Source: Hypericibacter sp049323455
Lineage (GTDB): Bacteria; Pseudomonadota; Alphaproteobacteria; Dongiales; Dongiaceae
DNA length: 64,000 nt
Direction of reading: 5' to 3'
NCBI GenBank assembly: GCA_049323455.1
Contig: JBMONF010000004.1
Span: 111,842-175,841, forward strand
Shown: piece after piece, positions 11,802-20,467 of the stretch
How positions within the stretch are numbered: the stretch's first letter is position 1
Layout of the letters: every line of letters begins with the position of its first letter
Notes under the pieces: model-generated
Databases searched by the model: none
What the model was told of the DNA's origin: nothing
The model's input: only the letters and a program-made list of their open reading frames with translations
Made by a program: the position numbers and the translations under genes

Positions 11802-12020
11802 TCAGCTCGCGCGCTTGTACTGGCTTCCCCGGCGCAAAGCGTCTTGCGCCACCGTCTTGCGCTGGCTGCGGTCGCCGACGCCGACCAGCAAGGCGTAAGG
11901 AACGCCGTCGGGACCCCGGAAGGTCTGCATGACCTCCCACACAATGAGCGGGGCATCGATCTTGCGATAGCGTTCTCCTACCGCGACGACCTCCTCCCGA
12001 TTTCGATTCTTTGCAAACAT
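11802..12020 (-). CDS. small conserved hypothetical protein
   Basis: 72-residue protein starting MFAKNRNREEVVAVGERYRK, with a compact, composition-balanced sequence (IDAPLIVWEVMQTFRGPDGVPYALLVGVGDRSQRKTVAQDAL) unlike the shadow frames around it. Similar short proteins occur in Rhodospirillales; I know of no function. The stop lies 71 bases before the O-methyltransferase start, so the two may share a transcript. Start at 12098 is possible but adds a non-conserved stretch. Confidence 0.55.
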   Translation of the reverse strand: MFAKNRNREEVVAVGERYRKIDAPLIVWEVMQTFRGPDGVPYALLVGVGDRSQRKTVAQDALRRGSQYKRAS

Positions 12021-12150
12021 GGCTTGACCGGACCTTGGCTTGAGCCTGCCCGAGGAGGTGGGCAATTCATGGCTACGATTCAACAGCATATCTGCCACCG
12101 CCGGGGCCCGGAATCCAGGCCCTTGCGGTCAGGCGCGGGGTTGCCGGGCT

Positions 12151-13086
12151 TCAAGCTTCGAAGCGGTAGCGGGCGAGGAGGGGGTGGCGCGCCATCCGGC
12201 GGGCGACATCGGCAATGACGTCTTTCGGCCAATCGATGCGCTCGCGCGAACGGCGCGGCTCAGAAAACACGACGGAGGCGCAGGCGTCGAGATAGTCGGC
12301 TGTCGCCTCGACGCCGAGAAAGGTGCACAGCGCTGTCAGCTCGCGTTTCGGATTGGCGGCGATATCCTCGTGATAGACGGTCGCGACGGCATCGGCGCCG
12401 ACGTGCTCGATGATCGCCTCGTTGGTCCGGTGCATCAGGAAATAGTCGCGGATCGCCGGCCGGAGCTGGTAGCCCTTGAGCGTCATGGCGGCGATGTTGT
12501 CATAGGGGTTGCGCAGCACGTGCACGAAGCGCTTGCGCTTGCCGAAAGCGGTCATGGTCCGCTGCAGGAGCCGTGGATCGCGGGCAATGCGCAGCGTCGT
12601 CATTCCGCCCTTCTTGTCGCCGATCACCCGCAAGGTGGAAAAGCGCCCCTGCCATTGGCCCGGCACGGCGTAGTCGTAATCGCCCCAGCGTCGGCGCAGC
12701 GGCGCATGCCGCCGCGCGAGCTCGAGCATGAGATAGAGGATGTGGCGAGGCGGCAGGCCTCGCTTAAGGTGGAGCAGCGCATCGAGTTCGTGCGAGATCG
12801 CGATCTCGGGGTGGGCGTCGAGCAGGCTGCCGACGAGGCTGTGTCCGCTGCGCGGATAGCCGATGAACAGGCAAAGCGTTTCGACGCCGTCAAGGACCCG
12901 CGCCTCGGCCGCCGCGCCGCGCCGCGCATAGGCTCGCAACTCGGCCGGCGTAAGGCCGAGGAGACGCCACAGGCTGCGCTCTCGGGCAAGCCCGCTGAGG
13001 GCCTCCCGGGGATCGAACCGCGGAGCCGCCTGCGCCGCGTCGGCGCCCCGCGCAGCCACGCCGCCCGACTTGGCGTCGGCCGGCAT
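12151..13086 (-). CDS. sulfotransferase family protein
   Basis: About 311 residues. The 5'-phosphosulfate-binding loop is LFIGYPRSGHSLVGSLLDAHP and the 3'-phosphate-binding segment is HVLRNPYDNIAAMTLKGY, as in PAPS-dependent sulfotransferases. It would transfer sulfate from PAPS to a carbohydrate, lipid or protein hydroxyl. The open frame goes to 13239, but the first 51 residues are Arg/Gly/Pro-rich; ATG at 13086 is preferred with modest confidence. A LexA-like box lies about 240 bases upstream. The acceptor is unknown. Confidence 0.75.
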   Translation of the reverse strand: MPADAKSGGVAARGADAAQAAPRFDPREALSGLARERSLWRLLGLTPAELRAYARRGAAAEARVLDGVETLCLFIGYPRSGHSLVGSLLDAHPEIAISHELDALLHLKRGLPPRHILYLMLELARRHAPLRRRWGDYDYAVPGQWQGRFSTLRVIGDKKGGMTTLRIARDPRLLQRTMTAFGKRKRFVHVLRNPYDNIAAMTLKGYQLRPAIRDYFLMHRTNEAIIEHVGADAVATVYHEDIAANPKRELTALCTFLGVEATADYLDACASVVFSEPRRSRERIDWPKDVIADVARRMARHPLLARYRFEA

Positions 13087-13329
13087 CCCGCCCGGGCTGC
13101 GCTGCTTGCGCCTCCGGCGCTGTTGTACCCCGCTCTCCAAAGGCCCCCCTACGGACGGGCCCGAAGGCCCGCCAGATCGGCGCTGCCGGCGGCCGTGCGG
13201 CAGGCGCCCCCACCCCGGGCGTGCCCCGCTTTCCGGCAACCCAAACCTATTCTAGCAGGCGGCGCCGATCGCCGGGGCGGTCTTCGTCGAGGCAGTCTTT
13301 AGCGGGAACGAGTTTTGCCCTTGAAACTA

Positions 13330-13344
13330 GAACATTAAGCGAAC
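13330..13344. promoter_or_regulatory. LexA-like box (GAAC-N7-GAAC)
   Basis: GAAC at 13330-13333 and GAAC at 13341-13344 are separated by 7 bases; on the other strand this is GTTC-N7-GTTC, the alphaproteobacterial LexA operator. A TTGAAA hexamer ends 3 bases to the left and could be a plus-strand -35. A weaker second copy (GTTG-N7-GTTC) lies near 13417-13431. Neither flanking gene is a classical SOS gene, so the target is unclear. Confidence 0.4.
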
Positions 13345-13490
13345 ACATGAACCCGAACGGGCTGGAAGCGCTCGATCGATCGGCCCGCCATCGCGGGCCA
13401 GGCCTTATCTTGCCGTTGCTCGAATGTTCTTAGTGCCGGGGTTGCGGCGGCTGCCGCGAACCCATATTTTGCAACCGCTTTCCGGGGATT

Positions 13491-13567
13491 CGGGGCGTAG
13501 CTCAGTCCGGTAGAGTGCCTGCTTTGGGAGCAGGATGTCGCTGGTTCGAATCCAGTCGCCCCGACCA
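13491..13567 (+). tRNA. tRNA-Pro (anticodon TGG)
   Basis: Complete cloverleaf: acceptor CGGGGCG/CGCCCCG, D arm with GTAGCTCAG, anticodon arm CTGCT-TTGGGAG-CAG with TGG, T arm CTGGTTCGAATCCAG, discriminator A and encoded CCA (13565-13567). Confidence 0.96.
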
Positions 13568-13631
13568 TGCCCCGAGGGCCAGGCGGTCCGACCAAGGCGA
13601 ACGAAGCGAGAAGAAGCGAGAAGAAGCGATC

Positions 13632-13937
13632 ATGCAGGTGCGTATCTACCGGCCCAGCAAAACGGCGACACAGTCCGGGCGTGCCAACGAGAAGCACTGG
13701 GTGCTGGAGTTCGAGCCGACGGCGCGGCGGGAAGCCGATCCGCTGATGGGCTGGACCGCATCGGGCGACACGAACCGCCAACTCCGGCTCTATTTCGGCA
13801 GCGAGGCGGAAGCCGTGGCTTATGCGCGCAAGAACGGGCTGGCCTACTGTATCGTGGAGCCGCAAGAGCGCATCGTGCGGCCGAAGAGCTATGCCGACAA
13901 TTTCCGCTTCGATCGGATCGGCCGGTGGACTCATTGA
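13632..13937 (+). CDS. ETC complex I subunit, NDUFS4-like
   Basis: 101-residue protein of the ETC_C1_NDUFS4 family, the alphaproteobacterial counterpart of the 18-kDa accessory subunit of mitochondrial complex I. Family blocks: VRIYRPSKTATQSGRANEKHWVLEF, PLMGWTASGDT, LYFGSEAEAVAYARKNGLAY and KSYADNFRFDRIGRWTH. It helps assemble or stabilise the NADH-binding arm of NADH:quinone oxidoreductase and is typically encoded away from the nuo operon, often next to tRNA genes, as here between tRNA-Pro and tRNA-Arg. ATG at 13632 lies downstream of a purine-rich AAGAAGCGA stretch; the in-frame upstream extension would overlap the tRNA. Confidence 0.9.
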   Translation: MQVRIYRPSKTATQSGRANEKHWVLEFEPTARREADPLMGWTASGDTNRQLRLYFGSEAEAVAYARKNGLAYCIVEPQERIVRPKSYADNFRFDRIGRWTH

Positions 13938-14015
13938 GATCGGGAAGCGACGCTCCTTTGGGCGCGTCGCCGGCGCGCTCGCGATGCGTGCATGACGATT
14001 CGCGCCACGCCGAGG

Positions 14016-14091
14016 GCGCCCGTAGCTCAGCGGACAGAGCAACCGCCTTCTAAGCGGTAGGTCGCAGGTTCGATTCCTGCCGGGCGCGCCA
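14016..14091 (+). tRNA. tRNA-Arg (anticodon TCT)
   Basis: Acceptor GCGCCCG/CGGGCGC, D arm TAGCTCAGCGGACAGAGCA, anticodon loop CTTCTAA with TCT, T arm GCAGGTTCGATTCCTGC, discriminator G and encoded CCA (14089-14091). Confidence 0.96.
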
Positions 14092-14441
14092 GCGGCACAC
14101 GCCATTCTCGAGAAACAGCCATGAATTCCTCGCTATGGGCGGCCGCGCGCAGACGCGCCGGTCATGCCTCCCTTTACCTTACCCATTTGTAATTTGATCC
14201 GACGGGAGGGGGCGGGCTTAGCTCTCGCGCGAGCGCAGGATGCGCTTCCCTGATGCAGGTAGTCCTTGCGACGAACTGCGCCGCTTCCGGGGGCCGCTCG
14301 CACGGCCGCCGAGGGACAGGCCGAACCCACCCACCGGCACTCCCTAGGCCTGCCCCCGAACAACCTTCGGTTGGCCGGAGGTCTCCCGGAAGCGGTGCGC
14401 CTTGCCTTGCACCGTTCCAGCATCCGCGCCTCGCCTCTCCG
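14092..14441. other. intergenic region without visible genes
   Basis: 350 bases between tRNA-Arg and the first Tad gene. Open frames here are short, Arg/Pro/Ala-rich and lack ribosome binding sites. I see no terminator with a T-tract and no repeat. Confidence 0.45.
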
Positions 14442-15011
14442 CTAGGGGTTGACCTGGGTCAAGTTGATCATGCGCGGCCGGTTGTAGGCGATCTCGTGGA
14501 GCGTGGCCGAAGTGAATTCGGTGGCGCCGACGAAGACCGGCCGATAGGCGTAAAACACCTCGGCGATGATGACATTCTCGCCCTGACGCAGGGTGAAGCC
14601 GGCGGGCAACGTCGCGGTGCCGCCCGGCGCGCCGACGGTGCTCGTGACCGACAGCGTCCCCGGTGAGATTCTCTGCCAGGCGACCGTCGCCGCTGCGGTG
14701 GTCGGGCGGTAAACGGAGGTCACGACGACGCGGCCGTCGGTGGCAAGAGCGAACGGCTTGGCCGTGTCGTCGGCGGCGGCGAACAGATCCGAGATCTGCG
14801 CTTCGGTGATGCCGTCGACCTGCGCCACCAGGTCGGCCGTGCTGGATGCCACCCGGGCGAGCTTCTGGTTCAGCAACACGTAGCGCGACGCCTCGAAGCA
14901 GCCGAGCAGGATCACCACCAGCACCGGCAGCCCGATCGCCAGCTCGATCAGGATGCTGCCGCGGTTGTCGCGGGCGAAGGCGCCGAAGAGGCGGAAGGTT
15001 CGAGCGCTCAT
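14442..15011 (-). CDS. TadE-like pilus assembly protein (second copy)
   Basis: 189-residue TadE/G-type pseudopilin. After a short basic leader, DNRGSILIELAIGLPVLVVILLGCFEASRYVLL (about residues 15-47) shows the Gly-Ser processing site with Glu at +5 and the hydrophobic helix used by the prepilin peptidase CpaA. The rest is a beta-rich extracytoplasmic domain. Start at 15011 (MSARTFRLFGAF) gives a normal prepilin leader; the frame is open to 15209 only as an artefact overlapping the neighbour. It starts 5 bases after the first TadE-like gene stops, so the two are one operon. Confidence 0.82.
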   Translation of the reverse strand: MSARTFRLFGAFARDNRGSILIELAIGLPVLVVILLGCFEASRYVLLNQKLARVASSTADLVAQVDGITEAQISDLFAAADDTAKPFALATDGRVVVTSVYRPTTAAATVAWQRISPGTLSVTSTVGAPGGTATLPAGFTLRQGENVIIAEVFYAYRPVFVGATEFTSATLHEIAYNRPRMINLTQVNP

Positions 15012-15016
15012 GGCCG

Positions 15017-15688
15017 TCAGCCTCCCGTGGTTTGCAGCAAACCATAGGGCTCGTTGCGCACGACCAGGCTCGCGCTCATATGCAGCACGCCGTTGTTGCC
15101 GAGGATCTGCGACAGGAAGGGCGTCATCAGGCGCCAGTCGTAGTCGACCTTGTATTGGACCACATCGCCGGCATTGCCGATGCCAGCCGTACCGCGGTCC
15201 GCATCCCATTGGCCGTTGCCGTTGAGGTCGGTGAAGTTTTCGCCCGGGTCGTATTTCCCGTTGGCCAAGGGGCTGGGCGGCGGGGTGTCGACGAACGGCT
15301 CGGGCTGGCCCACGTCCTGGAAGCTTGCATAAGTCTTGAACGAGATGGTGGTCGTCGCCGGGTCGAGGAAGCCGAAGGTGTGGTCCTGGATGATCTGCAG
15401 GATCTGCTGCTGACGCGTCTGACCGTTTGCGGGCTGATTGCCGGTGATGCCGTAGCGGGAGGCTTCGCGCAGCGCGCTCTCGACCGAGGTCGAGACGAAC
15501 ATCGTGGTGGCAACCTCGAACATGCCGATGACGAGCAGCAGGAGGGGCGGCAGAACCAGGGCGAACTCGATCAGCGTGGCACCCGATTCCGCCTTGCGCA
15601 GGCGGTGGAGCAGAGCGCCAAGACCGGCTCTTGTGGGGGCGGGCCGTGCCACGGAAATGCCACGACCGACGAGGATGCGGGCGAACAT
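15017..15688 (-). CDS. TadE-like pilus assembly protein (first copy)
   Basis: 223 residues with the pseudopilin segment ESGATLIEFALVLPPLLLLVIGMFEVATTMF (about residues 34-64), including the Gly-Ala cleavage site and conserved Glu. The C-terminal domain contains an Asp-rich insertion (FTDLNGNGQWDADRGT) resembling an EF-hand-like calcium loop. TadE and TadF pseudopilins are processed by the prepilin peptidase and are needed for Flp pilus assembly. Divergent from tadD (46 bases apart) and followed by a second TadE-like gene. Confidence 0.83.
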   Translation of the reverse strand: MFARILVGRGISVARPAPTRAGLGALLHRLRKAESGATLIEFALVLPPLLLLVIGMFEVATTMFVSTSVESALREASRYGITGNQPANGQTRQQQILQIIQDHTFGFLDPATTTISFKTYASFQDVGQPEPFVDTPPPSPLANGKYDPGENFTDLNGNGQWDADRGTAGIGNAGDVVQYKVDYDWRLMTPFLSQILGNNGVLHMSASLVVRNEPYGLLQTTGG

Positions 15689-15733
15689 TGACCTTTACCT
15701 TCCGCTAACTATGGCAAGACTAGGATTTGGGTC

Positions 15734-16753
15734 ATGGACGGCATTTTTCGCAAATGCGCGCGCGCGTTGCCGCTGCTTGGGCTGGTGCTCGGGCTGTCGG
15801 CTTGCGCCAGCGCGTCGCAGAGCCCGGTCCTCACAGCGGATGCCGTTCTGCGCGTTGCCGACCTGACGCGCGCCGAAGGCGACCTCGTCAGCGCGGCCGG
15901 CCTCTATCAGAAGGCGCACGAGATCGCGCCGACCGATGCGCGGCCGCTGATCGAGCTCGGTCGCACGCTCGCGCGCATGGGTTCCTCGGGCGCGGCCGCC
16001 GAGGCCTATCGCGCCGCGCTGCAGATCGACGGCAGCGACGCCGAAGCCCGTCGCGGCTTGGGCCTGACGCTGCTCAACACCGGCCAGCCGGAGGCGGCGA
16101 TCACCGAGTTCGAGAAGGCGCTCGACCGCGGCGAAGACTACCGGCTCTACAACGGCATCGGCGTGGCCTACGACATGGTGGGCGATCACGAGGCGGCTCA
16201 GACCTACTATCGCAGCGCGCTTCGCCTCGCCCCCGCCAATCTCGACGTCACCAACAATCTCGGCCTTTCGCTGATGCTGGAGGGCCGCTACCAAGAGGGG
16301 ATTTCGCTCCTGGAGCAGGCGGCTGCCGATCCGATGGCGCCACCGCGCTTTCGCCAGAACCTGGCCCTTGCCTACGGGCTTGCGGGCGACAAGGACCGCG
16401 CGCGCCAGCTGGCCCAGCGGGATCTGGACCCCGACACGGTCGAGCGCAATCTCACCTACTTCGATGTCCTCAAAGGCCTTGGCGACGACCGCACGATGGC
16501 GTCGGCGCTGGGCGCGCATCTCGCCGACCCGGCCCCGCTGGCGCCAGCTGGCGAACCGACCTCCGCCACCGGGCAACCCCCGACCTCGTCGCCGGCCGCC
16601 TCGGCTCCGATCAGCGAACTCGCTCCTGTTCAAGGCGGGACCGAAGGGGCGCCCTCCGCAGGTGCAGCACGAGACGACCATGCGACAACGGCTGTCGCCG
16701 ACGCTGCATCGCAGGCTGCCAGCGAGATCCGTCTGCCTTCCGAAATGCGCTAG
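15734..16753 (+). CDS. tadD: TadD-like TPR lipoprotein
   Basis: 339 residues. Lipoprotein signal with lipobox LSAC (Cys about 24), followed by tetratricopeptide repeats from about residue 40 to 230 (ASGLYQKAHEIAP, GAAAEAYRAALQID, PEAAITEFEKALD, HEAAQTYYRSALRLAP, YQEGISLLEQAAADP). The C-terminal 80 residues are Pro/Ala/Ser-rich and probably disordered. TadD acts as an outer-membrane assembly/pilotin factor for the CpaC secretin in Tad systems. It is the only gene of the 14.4-25.4 kb part on the plus strand and converges on tadC, with 14 bases between stops. Confidence 0.85.
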   Translation: MDGIFRKCARALPLLGLVLGLSACASASQSPVLTADAVLRVADLTRAEGDLVSAAGLYQKAHEIAPTDARPLIELGRTLARMGSSGAAAEAYRAALQIDGSDAEARRGLGLTLLNTGQPEAAITEFEKALDRGEDYRLYNGIGVAYDMVGDHEAAQTYYRSALRLAPANLDVTNNLGLSLMLEGRYQEGISLLEQAAADPMAPPRFRQNLALAYGLAGDKDRARQLAQRDLDPDTVERNLTYFDVLKGLGDDRTMASALGAHLADPAPLAPAGEPTSATGQPPTSSPAASAPISELAPVQGGTEGAPSAGAARDDHATTAVADAASQAASEIRLPSEMR

Positions 16754-16767
16754 CGGCAGCATCGCCG

Positions 16768-17742
16768 TTACATCCCGCTGAGCGCGTCGATCGTCTTGAG
16801 GGCTGCCGGGCCCACCAGCACGATGAAGAGCGGCGGCAGGATGAAGACGATCATCGGCACGGTCAGGAGCGCCGGGAGGCGTGCCGCCTTCTCCTCGGCC
16901 TTCAGCATCCGCTCCTCGCGGAATTCGGCAGCGAGCACGCGCAGCGACTGCGCCAGCGGCGTACCGTACTTGTCCGACTGCAGCAGGCTGTTGACCAGGC
17001 CGCGGATGCCGCGCGAATCCGTGCGCTGCATCAGGTTGACGAGCGCCTGACGGCGGTCAGGCAGAAAGCCCAGCTCGAGCGAGGTGATGGCGAGCTCGTC
17101 GGCGAGTTCCGGACAGGAGCGGCCGAACTCTTCCGATACGCGCTTCAGCAGCGCGTCGAGGCTCAGGCCCGCCTCGGCGCAAATCACCATCAGATCGAGC
17201 GCGTCGGGGAGCCCGCGGCGGATCTTGGTGGCGCGCTTGATGATGCCGTTCTTGAGGAAGATGTCCGGGAGGAAGCTGCCCACAAGGACGCAGGCGATCG
17301 TGATGCCGAGATTTGCGATGCCCGGCAGATCGTAAAGGCCTCTGACTTCGAACAGGATCACGGCGAGCCCGCCGAACACGAACGGGAGTGCGAACTTCGC
17401 GAACAGATAGCGCACCAGCGCGTCGGTGGAGCGCCATCCCGCCTGTGCCAGCCTGCGTTGGATCGCCTCGCCCTTGCTGGATCGCAGCAGCTGGAGGCGA
17501 TCGACGATCCGGCGCATGAAACCGGTCGCAAGCAGCGCGCCGCGCTTCTTGCGCGAAAGCAGGTAGTCCTCGCGCAGCGTCTGGCGGCGCTGGGACAACT
17601 CGCGCAGGCGACGGCCGCTGTTCTCGCGCCGCACCAGGCCCTGCCACACGGCCACCACGCTCAGGAAGGCCGACAGGCCCGCCATCGCGGTGATGGTGTC
17701 CTCGGGCGTGACGCCGGGCGGAAGAAGGTCGGTGATGGTCAT
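16768..17742 (-). CDS. tadC: TadC inner-membrane platform protein
   Basis: 324-residue GspF/T2SF-domain membrane protein. One helix at about residues 20-38, two around 110-165, and the T2SF domain with RRGLPDALDLMVICAEAGLSLDALLKRV, then a C-terminal pair of helices (LLTVPMIVFILPPLFIVLVGPAAL). With TadB it forms the inner-membrane platform driven by the TadA ATPase. ATG at 17742 overlaps the tadB stop by 4 bases (ATGA). Confidence 0.9.
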   Translation of the reverse strand: MTITDLLPPGVTPEDTITAMAGLSAFLSVVAVWQGLVRRENSGRRLRELSQRRQTLREDYLLSRKKRGALLATGFMRRIVDRLQLLRSSKGEAIQRRLAQAGWRSTDALVRYLFAKFALPFVFGGLAVILFEVRGLYDLPGIANLGITIACVLVGSFLPDIFLKNGIIKRATKIRRGLPDALDLMVICAEAGLSLDALLKRVSEEFGRSCPELADELAITSLELGFLPDRRQALVNLMQRTDSRGIRGLVNSLLQSDKYGTPLAQSLRVLAAEFREERMLKAEEKAARLPALLTVPMIVFILPPLFIVLVGPAALKTIDALSGM

Positions 17743-18731
17743 ATTTCGAACCTCACCATCTTGACCATCACGCCGATGCCGATCGCGTAGCACATGAGGC
17801 CGACGCCGACCATCATCAGGCCGCGCGGATCGGTGAAGAGCATGATGGCGTATTCGTAGTTCATGAGCAGGATGATGCCGAGCATGATGAAGGGCAGGGA
17901 GCCGATGATGTAGGCGCTGGCCTTGGCTTCGGAGGACAGCGCCTTGATCTTGAGCTTCATCTGCCGGCGTCGGCGCAGGACGCTCGAGAGGTTCTCGAGC
18001 GTCTCGGCGAGGTTGCCGCCGGTTTCCTGCTGGATCGCGAGCGTGATGGCGAAGAAGCGGTATTCCGGGATGTCGAGCCGGGTCGCCGCCGCCCACAGCG
18101 CTTCCTGCAGGGTCATGCCGAAGGTGATGGAGTCGGCGATCTGACGAAACTCGACGCCGACGGGATCGGCGATTTCGCGGCCGACGGTCTTGATCGATTC
18201 CGTGACGGGCAGGCCCGAGCGCAGGCCGCGGACGATGAGGTCGATCGCCTCGGGGAAGAGCCCGTTGAATTGCTGCAAGCGCCGGCTGCCCAGCATGCCG
18301 ATGTAGATGTGCGGGAACGCGAAGCCGGCGGTGACGCCGACGAGCACGCAGGCGATGCCGGGCCAGCCGAGGCCGATCTTGAAGCCACCGCCGACGAACA
18401 GGCCGGTGAACAGGCAGGCCAGGGCATATTGTCCGATCGAGATGGTCTTGCCGGTGCGGCTGAGGCGGGCGCGAAGCTTGGCCGGATTGGGCAGGAGCCC
18501 GCGCGCCAGGCGATCGAAGAAGGGCAGGCGGTCGCCGCTGTCGCGGCGCACCGAGAGCGCCTCCGCGGCGTGCAACTCGGCCGGGGACATGCCTTGGGCG
18601 CGCTTCAGCCGTCGCTGCATCTGGCGGCGGTCGCGTGTGCCGGTGACGAAGGCGGCGACCACCAGGCCCGCCGAGAGCAGGCCTAGACCGAACGCGGCCA
18701 ACAGCAGCTGCGGCAGGATATTGGCGCCCAT
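17739..18731 (-). CDS. tadB: TadB inner-membrane platform protein
   Basis: 330 residues, T2SF family. An N-terminal helix (LLLAAFGLGLLSAGLVVAAF), two central helices (about 100-145), the T2SF domain with LFPEAIDLIVRGLRSGLPVTESI, and terminal helices (YIIGSLPFIMLGIILLM, LMMVGVGLMCYAIGIGVM). Partner of TadC in the pilus platform. Start shares a base with the tadA stop (TGATG), and its stop overlaps the tadC start. Confidence 0.9.
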   Translation of the reverse strand: MGANILPQLLLAAFGLGLLSAGLVVAAFVTGTRDRRQMQRRLKRAQGMSPAELHAAEALSVRRDSGDRLPFFDRLARGLLPNPAKLRARLSRTGKTISIGQYALACLFTGLFVGGGFKIGLGWPGIACVLVGVTAGFAFPHIYIGMLGSRRLQQFNGLFPEAIDLIVRGLRSGLPVTESIKTVGREIADPVGVEFRQIADSITFGMTLQEALWAAATRLDIPEYRFFAITLAIQQETGGNLAETLENLSSVLRRRRQMKLKIKALSSEAKASAYIIGSLPFIMLGIILLMNYEYAIMLFTDPRGLMMVGVGLMCYAIGIGVMVKMVRFEI

Positions 18732-20464
18732 CACATCGCCTCGAGCAACGGCCGGTCGAGGCCGAAATAGGCGGCCTTGGGCGTGAAGTGCGGCCGCAGG
18801 CCCGACGACTTGAAGCTGCCCCTGAGCTTGCCGTCGGCCTCCTCGCCCTCGAACTCGTAAGTGAACAGGTCCTGGGTGATGATGACGTCGCCTTCCATGC
18901 CGACCACCTCGACCACGTGGGTGATGCGGCGCATGCCGTCGCGCATGCGGCTGACCTGCACGATCAAGTCGATGGCCGCGGCAATCTGGGTGCGGACCGC
19001 CTTGCCCGGCAGATTGATGCCGGCCATGCCGACCATGTTCTCGAGGCGGGTCAGCGCCTCGCGCGGCCGGTTGGCGTGGATGGTGCACATCGAGCCCTCG
19101 TGACCGGTGTTCATGGCTTGCAGCATGTCCACCGCCTCCGAGCCGCGCACCTCGCCCAGGATGATGCGATCGGGGCGCATACGCAGCGCGTTCTTGACGA
19201 GATCGCGCATCGTGATCTCGCCTTCGCCTTCGAGGTTCGGCGGACGGGTCTCCAGGCGCACGACGTGGGGCTGCTGGAGCTGCAGCTCGGCCGCGTCCTC
19301 GATGGTGACGATGCGCTCGCCATTGTCGATGAGCTGCGACATGGCGTTGAGCAGCGTGGTCTTGCCGGAGCCGGTGCCGCCCGAGATCAGGATGTTGAGA
19401 CGCGAGCGTGCGGCGATCTTGAGCACGGTGGCAAGCGGGTCGGAGATGTTGCGCTGGCGCGCCATCACGTCGAGCGTGATGCCCTTCTTGGAGAATTTTC
19501 GGATCGAGATGCTGGGTCCGTCGATGGCGAGCGGCGGAATGATGATGTTGACGCGGCTGCCGTCGGCAAGCCGCGCGTCGCACAGCGGCACGGACTCGTC
19601 GACCCGTCGCCCGACCTGCGAGACGATTCGGGTGGCGACATTCATCACATGCTGATTGTCGCGGAACTTGACGTCCGTCAGCACGAGCTTGCCGCCGCGC
19701 TCGACATAGACCTGGTGCGGGCCGTTGACCATGATGTCGGTCACGGTCTCGTCGGCGAGCAGGGGCTCCAGCGGCCCCAGCCCCAGCATGTCGTCGAGCA
19801 ACAGCTCCGTCAGCTCGCGCTGTTCGCGTTGATTGAGCCGGATCTTCTGCTCGAGCAGGATTTCCTGGGCTATCTCGCCGATCTGCCGCGCGAGCTCCGC
19901 GCGGTCCAGCTTGACGGCGGTTGCCAGGTCGATGCGATCGACCACGATGGGCTGGATCTTGTCCTTGGCGGCTTCGATGTGGCCACGCAGGGCGGTGCTC
20001 CGGCGCGATGTGGGTTCGGACTGGGGTTGCAGGCGCGGGATCGGCGCCGGGGCAGCGGTTGCGGGAGCGGAGACGGCGCCGATGGGCCCCGGCATCTGGG
20101 CGTCGTGGGGCGACGGCGCGTCGAGCGCGCCGGCCGGAGAACCGCCGAGCGGCGCCGGCTCAGGCGCGGCCTCGGCGGCAACGGGGCGCTGCTTGGCCTC
20201 GGCGGCCGCGACGAGGCCGTTGACGAGGACGCCGATGAGGTTGCGCCGCTCGAGCAGATTGAGCGCCGTCTTGCGGCCGTCGAGCACGGTGGTGACGGCC
20301 TGGCCGACCTCGATCGCGAGGCTCTGGCGCGACAGGGCCGAGATGTCGCGGCCGGCGAAGTAACGCTCGACCACGGGCTTGAGCTCGCCGGCGAGGCGCA
20401 ACACCGCCTCGGAACCGCCGGGAACGGCGGTCACGGCGCGATCGCGCGCGCCGAGCGCGGACAT
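18731..20464 (-). CDS. cpaF: TadA/CpaF pilus assembly ATPase
   Basis: 577-residue secretion ATPase of the type IV-filament/GSPII_E family that powers Flp pilus extension (and retraction in Caulobacter). Seen: N-terminal domain with an Ala/Pro-rich linker (about 110-155), Walker A ISGGTGSGKTT (about residues 360-370), Asp box and Walker B RIILGEVRGSEAVDMLQAM, and His box HEGSMCTIHANR. Starts 3 bases after the cpaE stop. Confidence 0.93.
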   Translation of the reverse strand: MSALGARDRAVTAVPGGSEAVLRLAGELKPVVERYFAGRDISALSRQSLAIEVGQAVTTVLDGRKTALNLLERRNLIGVLVNGLVAAAEAKQRPVAAEAAPEPAPLGGSPAGALDAPSPHDAQMPGPIGAVSAPATAAPAPIPRLQPQSEPTSRRSTALRGHIEAAKDKIQPIVVDRIDLATAVKLDRAELARQIGEIAQEILLEQKIRLNQREQRELTELLLDDMLGLGPLEPLLADETVTDIMVNGPHQVYVERGGKLVLTDVKFRDNQHVMNVATRIVSQVGRRVDESVPLCDARLADGSRVNIIIPPLAIDGPSISIRKFSKKGITLDVMARQRNISDPLATVLKIAARSRLNILISGGTGSGKTTLLNAMSQLIDNGERIVTIEDAAELQLQQPHVVRLETRPPNLEGEGEITMRDLVKNALRMRPDRIILGEVRGSEAVDMLQAMNTGHEGSMCTIHANRPREALTRLENMVGMAGINLPGKAVRTQIAAAIDLIVQVSRMRDGMRRITHVVEVVGMEGDVIITQDLFTYEFEGEEADGKLRGSFKSSGLRPHFTPKAAYFGLDRPLLEAM

Positions 20465-20467
20465 GGT

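Noticed and set aside
13335..14105. 256-residue minus-strand ORF with MACAAGAPGRNRTCDLPL and GATGFEPATSC
   Set aside because: It runs antisense across both tRNA genes. These peptides are the well-known spurious translations of tRNA complements.
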